Positions 1 to 10,865 of a stretch of 64,000 nucleotides of DNA are shown here, one piece after another (position 1 is the first letter of the stretch; each line of letters opens with the position of its first letter). A program made the translations under genes and the position numbers. Source of the stretch: Atherix ibis. Taxonomy: Eukaryota > Arthropoda > Insecta > Diptera > Athericidae. The notes under the pieces were generated by a model, which saw nothing but the letters and a program-made list of their open reading frames with translations, searched no databases and was not told the DNA's origin. The stretch is taken from assembly GCA_958298945.1 (NCBI GenBank), contig OY282610.1, positions 32,743,667 to 32,807,666 on the forward strand. The letters run 5' to 3'.

Positions 1-9
1 TAATAATAT

Positions 10-1015
10 CGGGTGATTTTTTTGTTATTTGGTTTTTTATATTTTTACTTTTAATTGATTTCGCATGCCACGTAACGTGTGTCAAAATCAAAAGTACTCA
101 AATAGCATTGTCATTTTATCATAAAATGATTTACACCTGGACAACGCTTATAAATTATTGAATTTTATTATTAAAATTCGTGCTCTCTTCGCGCACTTCA
201 ACCATTTTATATTAGCAAGAAATTCAAAGCCATAGTGACACAATTTAGCAATAGTTTTACTCTAATAGATAATAAACCACCAATCCATATGCGTACAGTG
301 CCTACAGAGGAAAATATTGCTGTCGTAGCGTTCAGTGTTGGTGAACACCCATTCACGGCAACCAGGATTTCGTTACTTGACCATGTGAAAGATTTTATGA
401 AAGGAACTTAATGAAAAAGTATATAAAATACAGCTCATGCAAGAACTGAAGGTGAACAACCTGCCAAAACATCGAATTTTCGGAGGGTAGGCCTTACCAG
501 TCTAACTATCCGAGCATGAGGAAAATCCATTTTTTTACCAAAAAATTACGTTCTGTGACGAAGCTCATTTTTGGTTGAAATGTGAACAAGCAAAATTGTC
601 GCATTTGGTCTGATGAATAACTACAGGAAAAAATAAGAACTGCAATTGCACCCAGAAAAATTGGCCTTAACGTTACCGACAATGGCACCCGCTATAACTC
701 AACGATTTCGAACTTTTTTTTTAATCAAAATGCAAGAACTGTATTTGGTCGACATGTGGTTTCAACAAGACGGTCCTACATACCACACAGCACATGAAAC
801 AATTGATACAATGAAGATGAGTTCGGTAAGTTGGCCGTCTAGATCGTGCGATTTGACGCCTTTAGACTATTTTTTTATGGGACTACGTGAAGTCGCTCGT
901 CTAAAAGTTGTTCAAAATTGGAACTCTTACATTGAATATTTAAAATGTAGTCATGGCTAATATTTTCATGAAATAATCTTTAAGAAGTAAATGGCAAGCA
1001 TTGATTTATCGATTC
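10..1015 (+). pseudogene. DD41D-type mariner relative, decayed transposase (copy 1)
   Basis: Relic of an IS630-Tc1-mariner superfamily transposase, the enzyme that cuts and pastes its own element. Scattered blocks in shifting frames are readable: a PTEENIA block near 300-330, FCDEAHFWL near 546-580, QNCRIWS near 593-615, then WFQQDGPTYHTA (about 757-793), WPSRSCDLTPLDYFF (about 831-876) and a final HEIIFKK block near 968-990. The order matches the other copies here, best seen at 20102-21195 and 49590-51900. The left end may be the tatcgggtg at about 7, similar to the tatagggtg end of the 20 kb copy. Frameshifts and stops are many, so it cannot make protein. The 5' leader aligns by eye with the minus-strand copy at 51.5-51.9 kb. 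Assignment to the DD41D (rosa-like) group rests on spacing counted in the 20 kb copy. Confidence 0.75.
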
Positions 1016-2685
1016 AAATAAATTTCATTTTAAATTGAATTTTTGTAAACGTTTTTTTTTAATGTTTGAATTTCTGTAAAACGTTTTCTTTGTTGAATTT
1101 GTTCCTATTTGTTTTTTTTTTTTAACTTTTATTATTACTACCAAATGACAATGTATTTTTTCTTAGTTTTTGCTTTGCTATAAACGAAATTTTGACGTAC
1201 ACAAAAATTTTCATATTTATGCTGCGGTAAATTTTCGATTCCATACTTTTATAGTGCAGCATATTTTCATCATTCCTGTTTACTGTAGACCATTTTTATT
1301 TTTCTTGCCGCTATCGTAATTTTGCCTTTGGCAAAATTTGTAAAATTTTGTACTCCACGTGTCCTTAGCACAAATCCTTAGGATTTTATATAATCAGAAT
1401 TTGTGCGCTTATAATCTATCGCCTTCATGATTGTTATTCGTGATATTTTTTGAAACATTTTGATGTATTGTATTTTTTTTTGTTTTGTTTCTTTTTTATC
1501 ATTATACATTCACAAGTTTATTTATATTCGATTGCAAAATTTATACATATAGTACGTTATTGTATGTACCAATACTACACCTACAATATGGGTTGCTATC
1601 ATTTCTCTTCATCTTCTTTTATTTGTGATTATTTTCTTGAATTTTCTTATATCTTGGTTACTAAATTTCCAATCTAACATAACATAAGTAGATGATCTTA
1701 GTATATTTTACAACATTTTTATACCATTTTCCATAGTGACTTATATCAAATACATCAACCTGGTTTTCTCTTCATCGCAGATTGTTTTGCATATCTCGTT
1801 ATTCTTGACAGAAAATCAGACTACGTGTAAAGTTTTAATAATATTCTATGTTTTCCAGTGACAAACTAATACATTTAAATATCCGTATACCTTGCCGGTT
1901 TTCTTATAGCTTTTTGCTTTTTCTATCTGCAGAAATATGTATAAAAATACCTTCGCTTGCAAACTTTACGTATGTGTATTTCATACTTTTCTTTATCAAA
2001 TTCTTGTGTATTAAATTATACCGCATTATATACAATAATATATTTGAAATTGTTTGAATAAATATACAGATAAGAATTTTTTTTCCATAAAAAAAAAACT
2101 CATATTTATACAAATATTATTAGTATATGCAAGAGGATTGGCTTATTTCCAACTGAAATATCGTATTTTGAACGATTCGTAAGAAATCACATCTTTTATT
2201 AAATTAATAAAAAATTAACTCTTTATATTTAACAAAATGAAAATATATAAAAAAATAAGAAAACCCACAAAAACTATTATCCAATCTTTATAACTATAGG
2301 ATTATCGAATTTGTACTTCGGAAAGTAAGGTTTTGCTCAATAAAGCCAAAATCTGTCGTGTTATATGGTTTGTGGCATTATTTTGTTAAAATCACATACG
2401 GTTCAGATTAAACATTTTATTTTCAGGATAAAAAAAAAATCAATTATCATAACGACATAGTGCTCATAATTGACCGTAACAGTCTTAACATTTTCGTTTT
2501 CAAAGAAATACGAGCTAATGACACCTTTAGACAAAAATGCACACTTTTTAGGAATAATATAATTAGAAAATTTTTCAAATTAATTTTTTTTTTGTAAATT
2601 TTATTTATTTTTTGGTAATAAAAAGATCCACAATTTTAGACATTAATAAATGATCGTACTATCGACCAGTTTCTCTGGGAAGCAA
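1016..2685. other. Non-coding A/T-rich stretch
   Basis: I see only long A and T runs and no domain, tRNA or repeat I can name. Open frames at 1450-1677 (+), 1848-2057 (+) and 1904-2113 (-) translate to Phe/Ile/Tyr-rich strings expected from this base composition, and the last two overlap on opposite strands. They are not called. Confidence 0.6.
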
Positions 2686-2689
2686 CTAA

Positions 2690-3120
2690 GATATTAAAAA
2701 TAGCAGTCAGAAATAATTACATCAAATGAATACGAAAACATTGAACTAACAACGACTGCAGAGATAATTGAAAAAATTTGAAAACTAAATCCTAAAGAGC
2801 TCGAGGATATGACCTAATAACAGCAAACTTATCAAACTACCAAGTAAAACTATAGATAAACTAAAAAATATCATCAACAATTGCTTTAGGCTTGAATGTG
2901 TTGTTCCAATAACTTGGAAAATGACGATTTCGTTACTAAAATATTTGCAAAATTATTTCTAAAGAAGTTAAAATCAATCATTGAAAGGAAAATTCAAATT
3001 TGGCTATTGGAATAAGCATTCCACCATTGACCAAGTATTCAGTATAGCTGATATTATGGAAAGATCGCTTGAGGGAAAAATGTAGGCGGCACAATCCTCC
3101 TGGATATACAAAGTAGGCCA
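2690..3120 (+). pseudogene. Jockey-type non-LTR retrotransposon, reverse transcriptase relic
   Basis: Fragment of the N-terminal half of a reverse transcriptase of the Jockey kind. Conceptual reading in mixed frames gives TAEIIEKI.KLNPKE (about 2758-2800), corresponding to the 'IKKLNPKKAPGYD' region before the fingers. From about 2995 comes a block beginning KFGYWNKHSTIDQVF and continuing to ADIMERSLEGK, matching the 'QFGFR..HST..Q' motif, followed by FLDI-like residues near 3100. It stops before the YADD catalytic motif. Several stops and frame changes show it is dead. It is related to the longer copies at 8700-10485 and 21390-22885. The match is by motif order only; I cannot score it. Confidence 0.7.
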
Positions 3121-3234
3121 ATTTGGACTAACTGATTTAAAATGCAAATAATTTTTGAATTTTTTAAATTTCTTATTTTTTGTTGTTGAAGATTATAAAA
3201 GATTTTGATAAAATTGTCAAAATTTTAAATACTG

Positions 3235-3995
3235 TTACCAGCTTTTATTATAAACATGATAAAAAGCTTAATAACCCGTTTTGAGGAGCGTGGTGCCGTA
3301 TTTAATGAGCCACAAACAAATTTTAATCGACCTGTTCGAAATGTAATAAGCTGCAATTTGTCAGAAGATCGATGATCTTCCGACCGATGCAGAATAATCG
3401 ACCGATGCAGCAAATCGGCTGCAATATGTCAGAAGATTCATTCAGCTTGCGACAGATAATGTTAACTATTTAAACAATCTCATTATTAGCAATGAAGTAC
3501 ATTTTCAACTAAAACAGAACTGCTGAATTTTGGTCATGGAGAATTTGAGAGCGTTGCATCAGCGTCAATTAAACCCTCTTAAATGAACTGTTTGGTGTGA
3601 AATTATGCCCGATAGATTTATCGGTCCATATTTTTTTGAAGATGACAGTAAGCATCCATAAAAGTCTAGCAGTTCTGAACAACCATGGCATATAGTTCTA
3701 GCAAGATGGAGCTACAGATCATACCTCGAGAGTCGCTCTGTCGCAATGGCGATTTTTCAACAACTTTTCGATAACAGAATAATTGCTAAAAAATTCAAAT
3801 TTCACTTGGCCACCTCTTTTCTCAGATTTAATGGCACTTAATTTTTTTGTAGGGTTTCTTAAAGGAACGTGTTTACGTGAAGCAGAATATTCGAACAGAA
3901 ATTGTAAATTTGGTACCAGAAACATTGTAAAATTTTTTTTTAAAACCGAAAAAATAAATGAATTTTTGTATAATTTTCTAGAAAAAGACAAAAAA
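3235..3995 (+). pseudogene. DD41D-type mariner relative, decayed transposase (copy 2)
   Basis: Reads as LITRFEERGAVFNEP (about 3268-3315), a helix-turn-helix segment typical of the group, then FSDE-like sequence with HFQLKQNC near 3500-3525, TVWCEIMPDRFIGPYFFEDD around 3588-3647 and WPPLFSDLMALNFFVGFLKG at about 3807-3866. The last block matches WPPRSCDLTPLDYFLWG of better copies, but the catalytic Asp of LDYF is Asn here. The QQDG block with the second Asp is not recognisable, so part of the catalytic core is lost. TIRs were not found. It lies 150 bp before the left TIR of the deleted mariner at 4152. Confidence 0.7.
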
Positions 3996-4151
3996 AAATA
4001 AAAAGTACATTAGTTTTAAGAAAAAATCATAATAAATAGCTCGATTGCGATCTAGTCTTAAGATTAATAAAAAAATTTTATTTTAACAATTGTCACACAA
4101 ATGTTTTAAATAAGAAAACAAAATTTCAAATCATAAATTTATATATTAGTT

Positions 4152-4846
4152 AGTCGAAAAAGTTATTGGCATTGTCTGAGAGATGAAGTTAAAAGTAAAA
4201 AATTCAATAACCATTAAACGTATTGTTACAATACTAGACGCGTGGGTATAGCAAAAGTTATTCAAGTTCAAAAATAGATCAGAATAAACAGAAAATTTGC
4301 TATATTTTATAATACCACTTCGACAAAGGTGATATTGTAAAAAAAAATGTGTAGTAGCTATAGTTAAGAAGCCTTTATCAAAATCAGCAGCACGAAAATG
4401 GTTCGCTCGCTTTCGTTCTGGAAATTTCTATGTAAAAGATGAGCCTTATTCTGATCGGACAAAATACCGAAAAAACTGATCTATACCGATTTTTAAAAAA
4501 AGAAAAGTTAACCATTTCGAAAAGCTGGGTTCAAAAAGAAACTTGATATTTGTGTGCCTCCGGAATTGAGTATGAAAAACAGGATAGACAGACTTAATAT
4601 CTGTGATACGCTGCTGAAGCGCAATGAAATCAAGTCATTTCTGAAGCAAATCATATCTGGCGATGAAAAATTTGTAAAAAAGAAGAATATCATCTGAAAG
4701 AGATTATGGAAAAAGAGAGGAATTTATTTTAAAATCATTATCGATAATAATGTAGAATATTTGTTTTGAATAAATTGATTTTGATATTACGATTTAAACG
4801 TCTCTATTTAATTCAGAAAAAAAACTCCATAAACTTTTTCGACTAA
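4152..4846 (+). mobile_element. Internally deleted mariner with terminal inverted repeats
   Basis: The left end around 4150-4169 (ttagtcgaaaaagttattgg) is mirrored by 4827-4846, whose reverse complement is ttagtcgaaaaagtttatgg, so about 18 of 20 bases match. TA dinucleotides at the boundary fit a mariner target duplication, but they are also part of the repeat. At about 700 bp the element is half the usual 1.3 kb. It keeps the leader, part of the transposase N-terminus and the 3' tail, and lacks the middle. Only about 15 bp separates it from the next element at 4862, so two mariners inserted side by side. Confidence 0.8.
4385..4790 (+). pseudogene. Mariner transposase, central catalytic core deleted
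   Basis: AARKWFARFRSGNFYVKDEP (about 4388-4447) is the second helix-turn-helix boundary of a mariner transposase. A clean frame of about 60 codons follows from about 4522 to 4685, with KAGFKKKLDICVPPELS, then NICDTLLKRNEIKSFLKQ, ending in the first catalytic Asp block SGDEKFV. The sequence then jumps to IDNNVEYL, the extreme C-terminal block. The second and third catalytic aspartates (HDN and SPDLAPSD regions) are gone. The motifs are closest to the minus-strand mariner at 13211-14494. A product could at most bind TIRs. Confidence 0.7.
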
Positions 4847-4861
4847 ATAATATATATTGTA

Positions 4862-6115
4862 TGGTGTATACCTTGAAAATGTGGGATTGACAACAGATGG
4901 CATAACCTTTACACATGGTTTGTGTTAATAATAACTCATATAACATTTTGGAGGTTAAACATCTGTCATTCATTCTCGATTAGTCATTGAACGAAATAGT
5001 GTAAACAAGAAAGTTTTTTTTTGCTTCAAAAATGTCGAATTTCGTACCAAAAAAGTCCCATTTGCGGGAAGTGTTGATTTACTTCTTCAATTTGAAAAAA
5101 AGTGCAGCTGAAGCACATCGATTGCTCACCGAAGCTTATCCTGAATATGTTCCATCGATTTCAACGTGCGAGAGATGGTTTGTGCGGTTCGAAGTGGCGA
5201 TTTTGACACGGAAGACAAAGAACGACCAGGTCAGCCAAAAAAGTTTGAAGATGAAGATTTGGAGGCATTACTCGACGAAGACTGTTGTCGAACTCAAGAA
5301 GAAATTGCAAAATCATTGGGAGTCACTCAAGCAGCTATTTCAAAATGTTTGAAAGCAGCAGGATTCATCCAAAAGCAAGGAAATTGGGTCCCATATGAAT
5401 TGAAGCCGAGAGACATGTTCGAAATGCTGCTTGAACGGTAGAAAAAGAAGTCGTTTTTGAATCAAATCATTACTGGCGACGAAAAATGGATTCATTACGA
5501 CAACCCCAAATCGTATGTTAAGCCCGGCCAACCAGCCAAATCAACGCCAAAGCCAAATATCCATGGCGCTAAGGTAATGCTCTGTATTTGGTGGGATCAG
5601 AAGGGTGTGATCTATTATGAGCTATTGAAATCGGGTCAGACGATCACAGGCGACCTCTACCGAACACAATTAATCCGTTTGAAGCGAGCATTGGCCGAAA
5701 AACGCCCGGAATATGCGACCAGACACGAAGCCATAATTTTCCATCATGACAACGCTCGGCCTCATGTTACGACCGGTTAAAAATTATTTAGAAAACAGTG
5801 GCTGGGAAGTTTTGCCTCACCCGCCTTATAGCCCAGACCTTACCCCGTCCGACTACCATTTGTTTAGATCCATGCAAAACGCCCTCACCGGAAAACGCTT
5901 CACTTTAGAACAAGGCATCAAAAATTGGCTCGATTCATTCTTGGCCTCAAAACCGGAGCAGTTTTTTTTGGCGCGGAATCCATATGTTGCCAAAAGGATG
6001 GGAAAAAGTAGTGGCTTCCGATGGACAATACTTTAAATAAAATATATTGTAACAATTTTTCAAAATAAACACTCAAAATTTGCCAAAAATCCCGCATTTT
6101 TAAGTTATACACCTA
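4862..6115 (+). mobile_element. Mauritiana-type mariner with TIRs
   Basis: The left end at 4862-4889 (tggtgtataccttgaaaatg...) and right end at 6088-6115 are inverted repeats of about 28 bp with a few mismatches; the right end read inward starts aggtgtataacttaaaaatg. TA dinucleotides flank both ends (4860-4861; just after 6115). The length of about 1.25 kb is normal for a full mariner. The TIR resembles the Mos1-group ends, and the encoded protein is also Mos1-like. The copy is disabled by two frameshifts and one stop in its transposase. Confidence 0.85.
5032..6036 (+). pseudogene. Mos1-like mariner transposase with two frameshifts and one stop
   Basis: A near full-length DD34D transposase of the mauritiana subfamily. 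It opens at ATG 5032 with MSNFVPKKSHLREVLIYFFN and the N-terminal helix-turn-helix, ending in RWFVRF. A frame change near 5190 leads into SGDFDTEDKERPGQPKKFED and the second HTH (EEIAKSLGVTQAAISKCLKA). A stop, TAG at 5439-5441, sits where relatives have Tyr, before KKKSFLNQIITGDEKWIHYD, which holds the first catalytic Asp. WWDQKGVIYYELLKSGQTIT follows, then HHDNARPH (second Asp). A second frame change near 5768 restores [20 protein letters not shown] (third Asp). The C-terminus around 5960-6036 has degraded from the usual pattern. All three catalytic aspartates survive, but no single frame covers the protein. Confidence 0.88.
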
Positions 6116-7823
6116 TATATTCAAAAGCTTTCAAATAACAGGACTATATTTTTCAAACTGTGAAAATTAACTTTTTTTATGGAAGAATATCCTAAATTAG
6201 AAATGTTCAGGCAAAATAACATAATATATTATATCTTTGAACGTATTAATATTATTGTATAAAATTTTATTGAAATTAAAAAATTAAAAACTTTCTGTTT
6301 TTTAACATGTCTACTTGTATGTGGTTAACTGACATCATGGTCGTACGATAGGGATCTTACATACAAACAAACAATTTTGAATATAGTTTTTCTATAAATT
6401 TACTTTATTTAATAATTATTTTTTATAATAAAATTTTGCCAATTATAAAAAACAAAATTTTACTCTAACATAATATCATCCCCGTAGAGAATATTTTTAT
6501 TAGTGTTTTTGTTAAGTGCCCAGATTAACAATTTCAAGATTTATCTTAGTGTAGGCACATATGTTATCATAAATGTAAACATAATACTCTAATATACATA
6601 TATGAAATATTATTGTAATATTTAATATCCTGAATCTTTTTGTGTAGATTTTCTCAATGCCTATAACACATTTAATCATTTTTTACTACTATTTTCATAC
6701 TTCATTTTTATTTAGATATATATATTCTATTTCAATTCGAATATATATATCTACATACGTGTATTTTGTTGATAATATTATTATAACAAAAAGTTTATTT
6801 TGTTTCCTTATATACATACAAGATAATAAAAGCTGTCACCTCGTTTCAAAAGGATTTTTCTTTTTTGAAAAGTGGAATTTTTTCGTTATATTTTTATTTG
6901 TACACGTATGTAAATAGCTTTAAATACAAAACAAAATAATAATATGATAAATTGAATTATAATAAATATTTTAAAACGAATTCCTTCCAAGGATATCATA
7001 TATTTTTTTAACAATATGATATAAGTAATTTGAAATTTTTATTCAGTTAATAAATTTCACATTTTCAATAATACCACTTAAATTTAAATGTTGAACAAAA
7101 TATTTATCATATTTTTCAATATAAGTAAAAATGTAAGATATTTTCGATTTTAATATATTCAAAAAAATGAAGAGATGGAAAAAAATAGACCAAAATCAAC
7201 AACATGAATCAATCAAAAATTCATCAATCCTTCAAGAAGGTTAGATGAATGATAAATATTTCATTATTAAGGAAATTTTCCTTAAAAAAGTGTTTATAGA
7301 ATTTCGAAAGAATTCCAATACTGTCATCATAATATGATAAAGTTTCAACTTGCAATTCTATTCGATTATAGATACTTTATTTTCGGATCGTTCATAGCTA
7401 ATATTGAGAATATTTTCGACATATTTGTGCAAGTTACCATGTTATATTATATTGTAAATATATAGAATATTTAATCCGCATTTCTATTTGTTCTTGTTCC
7501 ATTAAAAATAGTTTCCATAAAATATTTGATAGCAGTTAAACTCTTTAAAATAGTTTATTAATATGAATTTTGCATTAAACTTTATTATTTTATTACTAAC
7601 AGTCTTAGTCGTAAATTGAATGCAGCCAAATGGTTCAGACGTGACTGTCTTATCCAATAAGTTCATGTGTGTAAGTGTTAAAAAGGAATTTTCAATTTAT
7701 AATATTAAAAACTGACAAAGATAAATTCAAATTGTATAAAAAAGAAAAAAAAAAACAAATGAAAATTGTATACAGTGGAAAAGTAAACAAATTTACATAT
7801 ATTATTTTAAAAAAAAGTATATA
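6116..7823. other. Non-coding A/T-rich stretch
   Basis: No coding motif was recognised on either strand. The open frame at 6657-6917 (+) is a low-complexity Tyr/Ile/Phe string, and the one at 7675-7974 runs into the next transposon. Likely intergenic or intronic. Confidence 0.55.
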
Positions 7824-7900
7824 TACGAGGTCTGTTCGAAAAGTATCGCGAATTTTGAATTTTCGCGGGTTACGTATATTTGATTTTCGGTTTTTTTGTG

Positions 7901-8628
7901 GCGTTATGTTGGTACTAATGTCACTCACTTATACCGACAAGTTCGGCCATTTTGAATATTCAGTTAATTTTTGACAGCTGTTTTGCTTGCACGTGTTTTG
8001 GATCGTCTTCGACTTTTGAACAAAAACAGCATCGCATTAACATTGCTAAGGAGCTGTTGGACTATGTCCGCGACGACCCAAATTTGCTCCAGAGGGTCAT
8101 AACTGAGGACGAATCATGGGTTTATGGTTATGACGTGAAAACCCAAGCTCAGTCATACCAATGGAAGCTGTCGCACAAGCCAAGACCGAAAAAACCGCGC
8201 CAAGTTCGGTCGAATGTGAAGATTTTGCTTACAGGTTTCTTCAATTGCAGGGGCGTGATGCAAAGGAATATTACCTGCAAGTTATGCGGAAGTTACGCGA
8301 AGCAATCTACCAGAAACGCCCGGATTTGTGGAAGAACAAAAATTGGCTTTTGCACCATGATAACGCACCTGTTCACGCATCGTTGCTTGTGCGCGAATTT
8401 TTGGCCAAAAACAACATACTAATAATGCCACAGCCACCGTATGTTCCAGATCTGGCCCCATGTAACTTTTTCTTGTTCGCGAAACAAATTCTTTGATTCA
8501 TTTTTTTTGGAATGGGCAATAATCGAAGACGAGCCAAAACACGTCCAAGCAAAGCAGCTGTCAAAAATTAACTGAAAATGGCTAAACTTATCGGTATAAG
8601 TGAGAGACATGAGTACCAATATAACGGC
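7901..8628. repeat. Inverted repeat of about 110 bp (arms 7901-8012 and 8523-8628)
   Basis: Arm 1 and the reverse complement of arm 2 share ttggtact.atgtc.ctcactt, then ataccga.aagtt..gccattt, cagttaatttttgacagctg and cgtgtttt. The match continues to tcgtcttcga. Arm 1 has an extra aatatt-like insertion. The arms are diverged copies of the same mariner 5' leader, facing each other across about 510 bp of transposase sequence, so transcripts could fold into a long hairpin. Confidence 0.8.
8022..8480 (+). pseudogene. Mariner transposase fragment (VYGYD/CDFFLF family), frameshifted
   Basis: Begins inside the protein, so the DNA-binding domain is absent. EQKQHRINIAKELLDYVRDD leads to ITEDESWVYGYDVKTQAQS with the first catalytic Asp (aspartate of EDES), then KPRPKKPRQVRSNVKILLTG. 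The frame changes near 8250 and continues as KEYYLQVMRKLREAIYQKRP, NWLLHHDNAPVHASLLVREF (second Asp) and MPQPPYVPDLAPCNFFLF. The third catalytic residue, 34 residues after the second Asp, is Asn (codon aac) instead of Asp, which would abolish catalysis in this family. The sequence ends abruptly at the inversion breakpoint near 8480. Confidence 0.8.
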
Positions 8629-8729
8629 ACAACAAATTGAAAATCATGCTAAATCGGCAAGTGACTTCATTGCACTAATAAGACGACCTCGTAAAAACTC
8701 AGAGATTATCTGCCGTTGCTCGTGGTACA

Positions 8730-9420
8730 CCGAGCCCACCGCCAGAAATCAACAACAAAATGTTGATATTTGACGTGCCTTTGGGAAACGTATCGGCATC
8801 GTTCATCGATATTTGACGTGCCTTTGGGAAACGTATCGGCACAGCCAAATTTATTTACAATGTCAATACTAAATGCCTTGCGATACACGCAAAAACCGCT
8901 AATTACAGAATGTCGTGTATTGCCTTGACAAAAATGAGTATGACGTTCACACGTATCAGCCGCAAAGAAGAAAAGGCATTCGAGGTAGTCATTAGACAAT
9001 AAAACCACTCCACCCCTCTCCAATATACTCGTATAAAGGAGGAATTGGAACTTTTAGGTCATAAAGTCAATAGTGTCTCCAATATTAAACAAGGAAGTGG
9101 GTCTGTTCCTCTCTTTTTTATTTTGTTGAAACTGGCGGACAATAATCAAAATATTTTTGATATAGACAGCCAAGAGTAAGGGGACACCTTTAGGACATAT
9201 TGCCGTCACTCACAAAAATGCGTAAATTGTGCGGGAAAGTACTTGAATAGGGAAACCCCGGCCAAATATTTTTATTGTTATAGGAAATCATCCTGCAAAT
9301 TACAAACGATGCACCAAGGAGATCAGTAGAATTAGGCACAGTTCTCATGTAAGTGAAAATGTCAGAGTCACCGCTGCAAATTTTAATATTCAACAGCTAC
9401 AGGAACAACAAAAATATTCA
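8730..9420 (+). pseudogene. Jockey ORF1 (gag-like nucleic-acid-binding protein), decayed
   Basis: Corresponds to the RNA-binding ORF1 protein of Jockey-clade elements. Readable blocks are EEKAFEVVIRQ.NHSTPL (about 8968-9020), IKEELELLGHKVNSVSNIKQ (about 9034-9095) and VPLFFILLKLADN (about 9103-9140). A degenerate zinc-knuckle region follows: GHIAVTHKNA..., with HPANYKRC near 9290-9315 matching the last CCHC knuckle. The expected cysteines of the earlier knuckles are mostly lost. Several stops interrupt it. A 34-bp unit is tandemly duplicated at 8765-8841 within the N-terminal part. Confidence 0.7.
8765..8841 (+). repeat. Tandem duplication of a 34-bp unit (period 43 bp)
   Basis: Positions 8765-8798 and 8808-8841 are identical 34-bp copies starting gatatttgacgtgcctttgg, separated by tcgttcatc. 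Identity in an otherwise decayed ORF suggests a recent local duplication. Confidence 0.9.
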
Positions 9421-10440
9421 ACGGCTTTATCCCATTCTTGAAGACGAAAATATAATCCCCCCTATTACCAATTTGGCTTTGGGAGTGAACCACTATCCAG
9501 CAGTATCATCGCGTGGTTGACTTTATTGGATCCTCTCTTGAGCAGAAATAGTACTGCCCAGCCATATTTTTGGACATAGCTCTGGCATTCGACCGAGTAT
9601 GGCATGTTGGGCTTCTCTGGAAAGTTAAGAGTATCCTTCCTGCCCTATACTTCCTAATAATCAAATCCTACCTTTTCGAGCAATATTTTCGAATGGTTGA
9701 GAATGTCCAACATTTTGAGATATAGAGTACCCAAAAGGGTTTATCTCAAGGTAGTATCCTTAGTCCTTTATTATACAACATCTACACTCATGATATTCCA
9801 ATCAATAATAAGAACCTGATAGCAATATATGCTGATGACACTGCCATCTTAGCTCATCTCTAAAATACTATCGTAGCACCCACTATCCTGCAAATCCATA
9901 TTTTTAATCCCTTCAAAAATGGTTCAAAGAGTGGAAATTGAAAGTAAACGAACAAAAATGCGTTCATGTTACTTTCAATCTTCACTAAGAATCATCTCCT
10001 TTCATAATCTTGAACGGTAATATTATTCTACCAAAAGACGAAGTGCGTTATCTAGGACTCTAGTTTTACAAACGATTAACTTGGAACGCACATACAAAAC
10101 TTAAAAGAACAAGAAACTGTTGCGATTCTTCAACGCTAGATCCAAGCTAACAATCGACAGCAAATTACTACTTTACAATACAGTACTGAATACAGTCTGG
10201 ACGTACGGACTTGAACTTTGGAGTTCGACGAAGCATTCCAAGTCCCTCTGAATCCAATTACTATAATCTAGAATCCGACGTTAAAGCGTCAATGCATCAT
10301 ATTATATGCGTTATATTGTTCCGTGACCTAAGTGTTCCTTTAGTCCGTGAACTGTCCATAACCCATTACGAAACATTTCATTCCCTCAACTACCCTCGCA
10401 ATATACACCCAACGACAACTTAAAATGCCAAAGGAACATC
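9420..10440 (+). pseudogene. Jockey reverse transcriptase, decayed, YADD retained
   Basis: Polymerase part of ORF2. RLYPILEDENIIPPIT (about 9421-9468) is the end of the fingers. HRVVDF near 9505 and FLDIALAFDRVWHVGLLWKV (about 9571-9630) carry the first catalytic Asp (motif A). GLSQGSILSPLLYNIYTHDI (about 9739-9798) is motif B, and YADDTAILA (9828-9854) is motif C with the catalytic Asp pair. Later blocks include LNGNIILPKDEVRYLGL (about 10010-10060) and RDLSVPLVRELSITHYETFH (about 10324-10383), the C-terminal tail seen in Jockey proteins. Stops and frame changes between blocks make it non-functional, although motifs A to C are recognisable. Confidence 0.85.
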
Positions 10441-10639
10441 GATGGGTGTTTACTCCTTTCCCGTTAAAAAAATAATAATAAAAAAACAAAAATCTCATAT
10501 TTTTATTTATTAATTTATTTCCTCATAGATGGCGTTGTCTTATGAGCTATTACAGTTTAAACACTGTGGCTGCTTTAGTCTTAACCACGTGATAATTTCT
10601 TATTGTAAAAATATTCTTATAAATAAAAACGCATTTTGT

Positions 10640-10865
10640 CAGTGAGAAATTTTATATTGAAAATCTTTTCCAGCAGTTTTCGGTTACACTCCTTTGGATG
10701 TTATGGACAGTACCAAGAAAACGTCTTGGGGAACAAAAAAAAAGCTACATGGACTAGGATCAGATGATTAAGAGGTGAGGGGAGGAGCTGGGTTAAACAA
10801 GTATAATCGTTTTTTCCAGAAAAAACATCCCTAATGGAGCTGACCTGTCTATAGCTGAGCCCTCC
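10640..10865 (-). pseudogene. Mariner transposase relic (HLKGRHFGTIDNIQ family), minus strand
   Basis: Read on the minus strand, 10840-10690 gives FFLEKTIILV, SSSPHLLI, LFFCS and RRFLGTVHNIQRSVTENCW. This matches the '[27 protein letters not shown]...GRHFGT.DNIQ.SV' stretch of the family, i.e. the region from just after the second catalytic Asp to the C-terminal part. The third catalytic Asp is not preserved. Five other fragments of this family occur here (31060-31180, 31330-31500, 33840-34260, 44560-45020, 45100-45530), all highly decayed. Confidence 0.6.

Larger units (their letters stand above)
7826..8691 (+). mobile_element. Rearranged mariner with its 5' end at both termini (fold-back)
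   Basis: Both ends begin cgaggtc next to TA (7824-7825 and 8692-8693). From the left the order is TIR, 5' leader, then a transposase lacking its N-terminal half, broken off after FFLFAKQ. From about 8485 to 8691 the sequence is an inverted copy of the 5' leader, including what looks like the start codon region: the minus strand at about 8484-8504 reads atgaatcaaagaatttgttt. The true 3' end is therefore missing and has been replaced by a second, inverted 5' end. The family is the one whose members carry VYGYD and CDFFLF motifs, as in 25100-26130. Confidence 0.75.
8700..10485 (+). mobile_element. Jockey-type non-LTR retrotransposon, internally deleted
   Basis: Contains the end of a gag-like ORF1 (8730-9420), then directly the reverse transcriptase part of ORF2 and a short 3' tail ending in an A-rich run (about 10463-10490). 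The endonuclease domain expected at the start of ORF2 is absent, and ORF1 passes straight into RT palm sequence near 9420. It starts within a few bases of the fold-back mariner's right end. No target-site duplication was found. A second, differently truncated copy lies at 21390-22885. Confidence 0.8.

Noticed and set aside
1848..2113. Overlapping open frames on both strands
   Set aside because: Low-complexity Phe/Ile/Tyr/Lys strings expected from A/T-rich DNA, mutually antisense.
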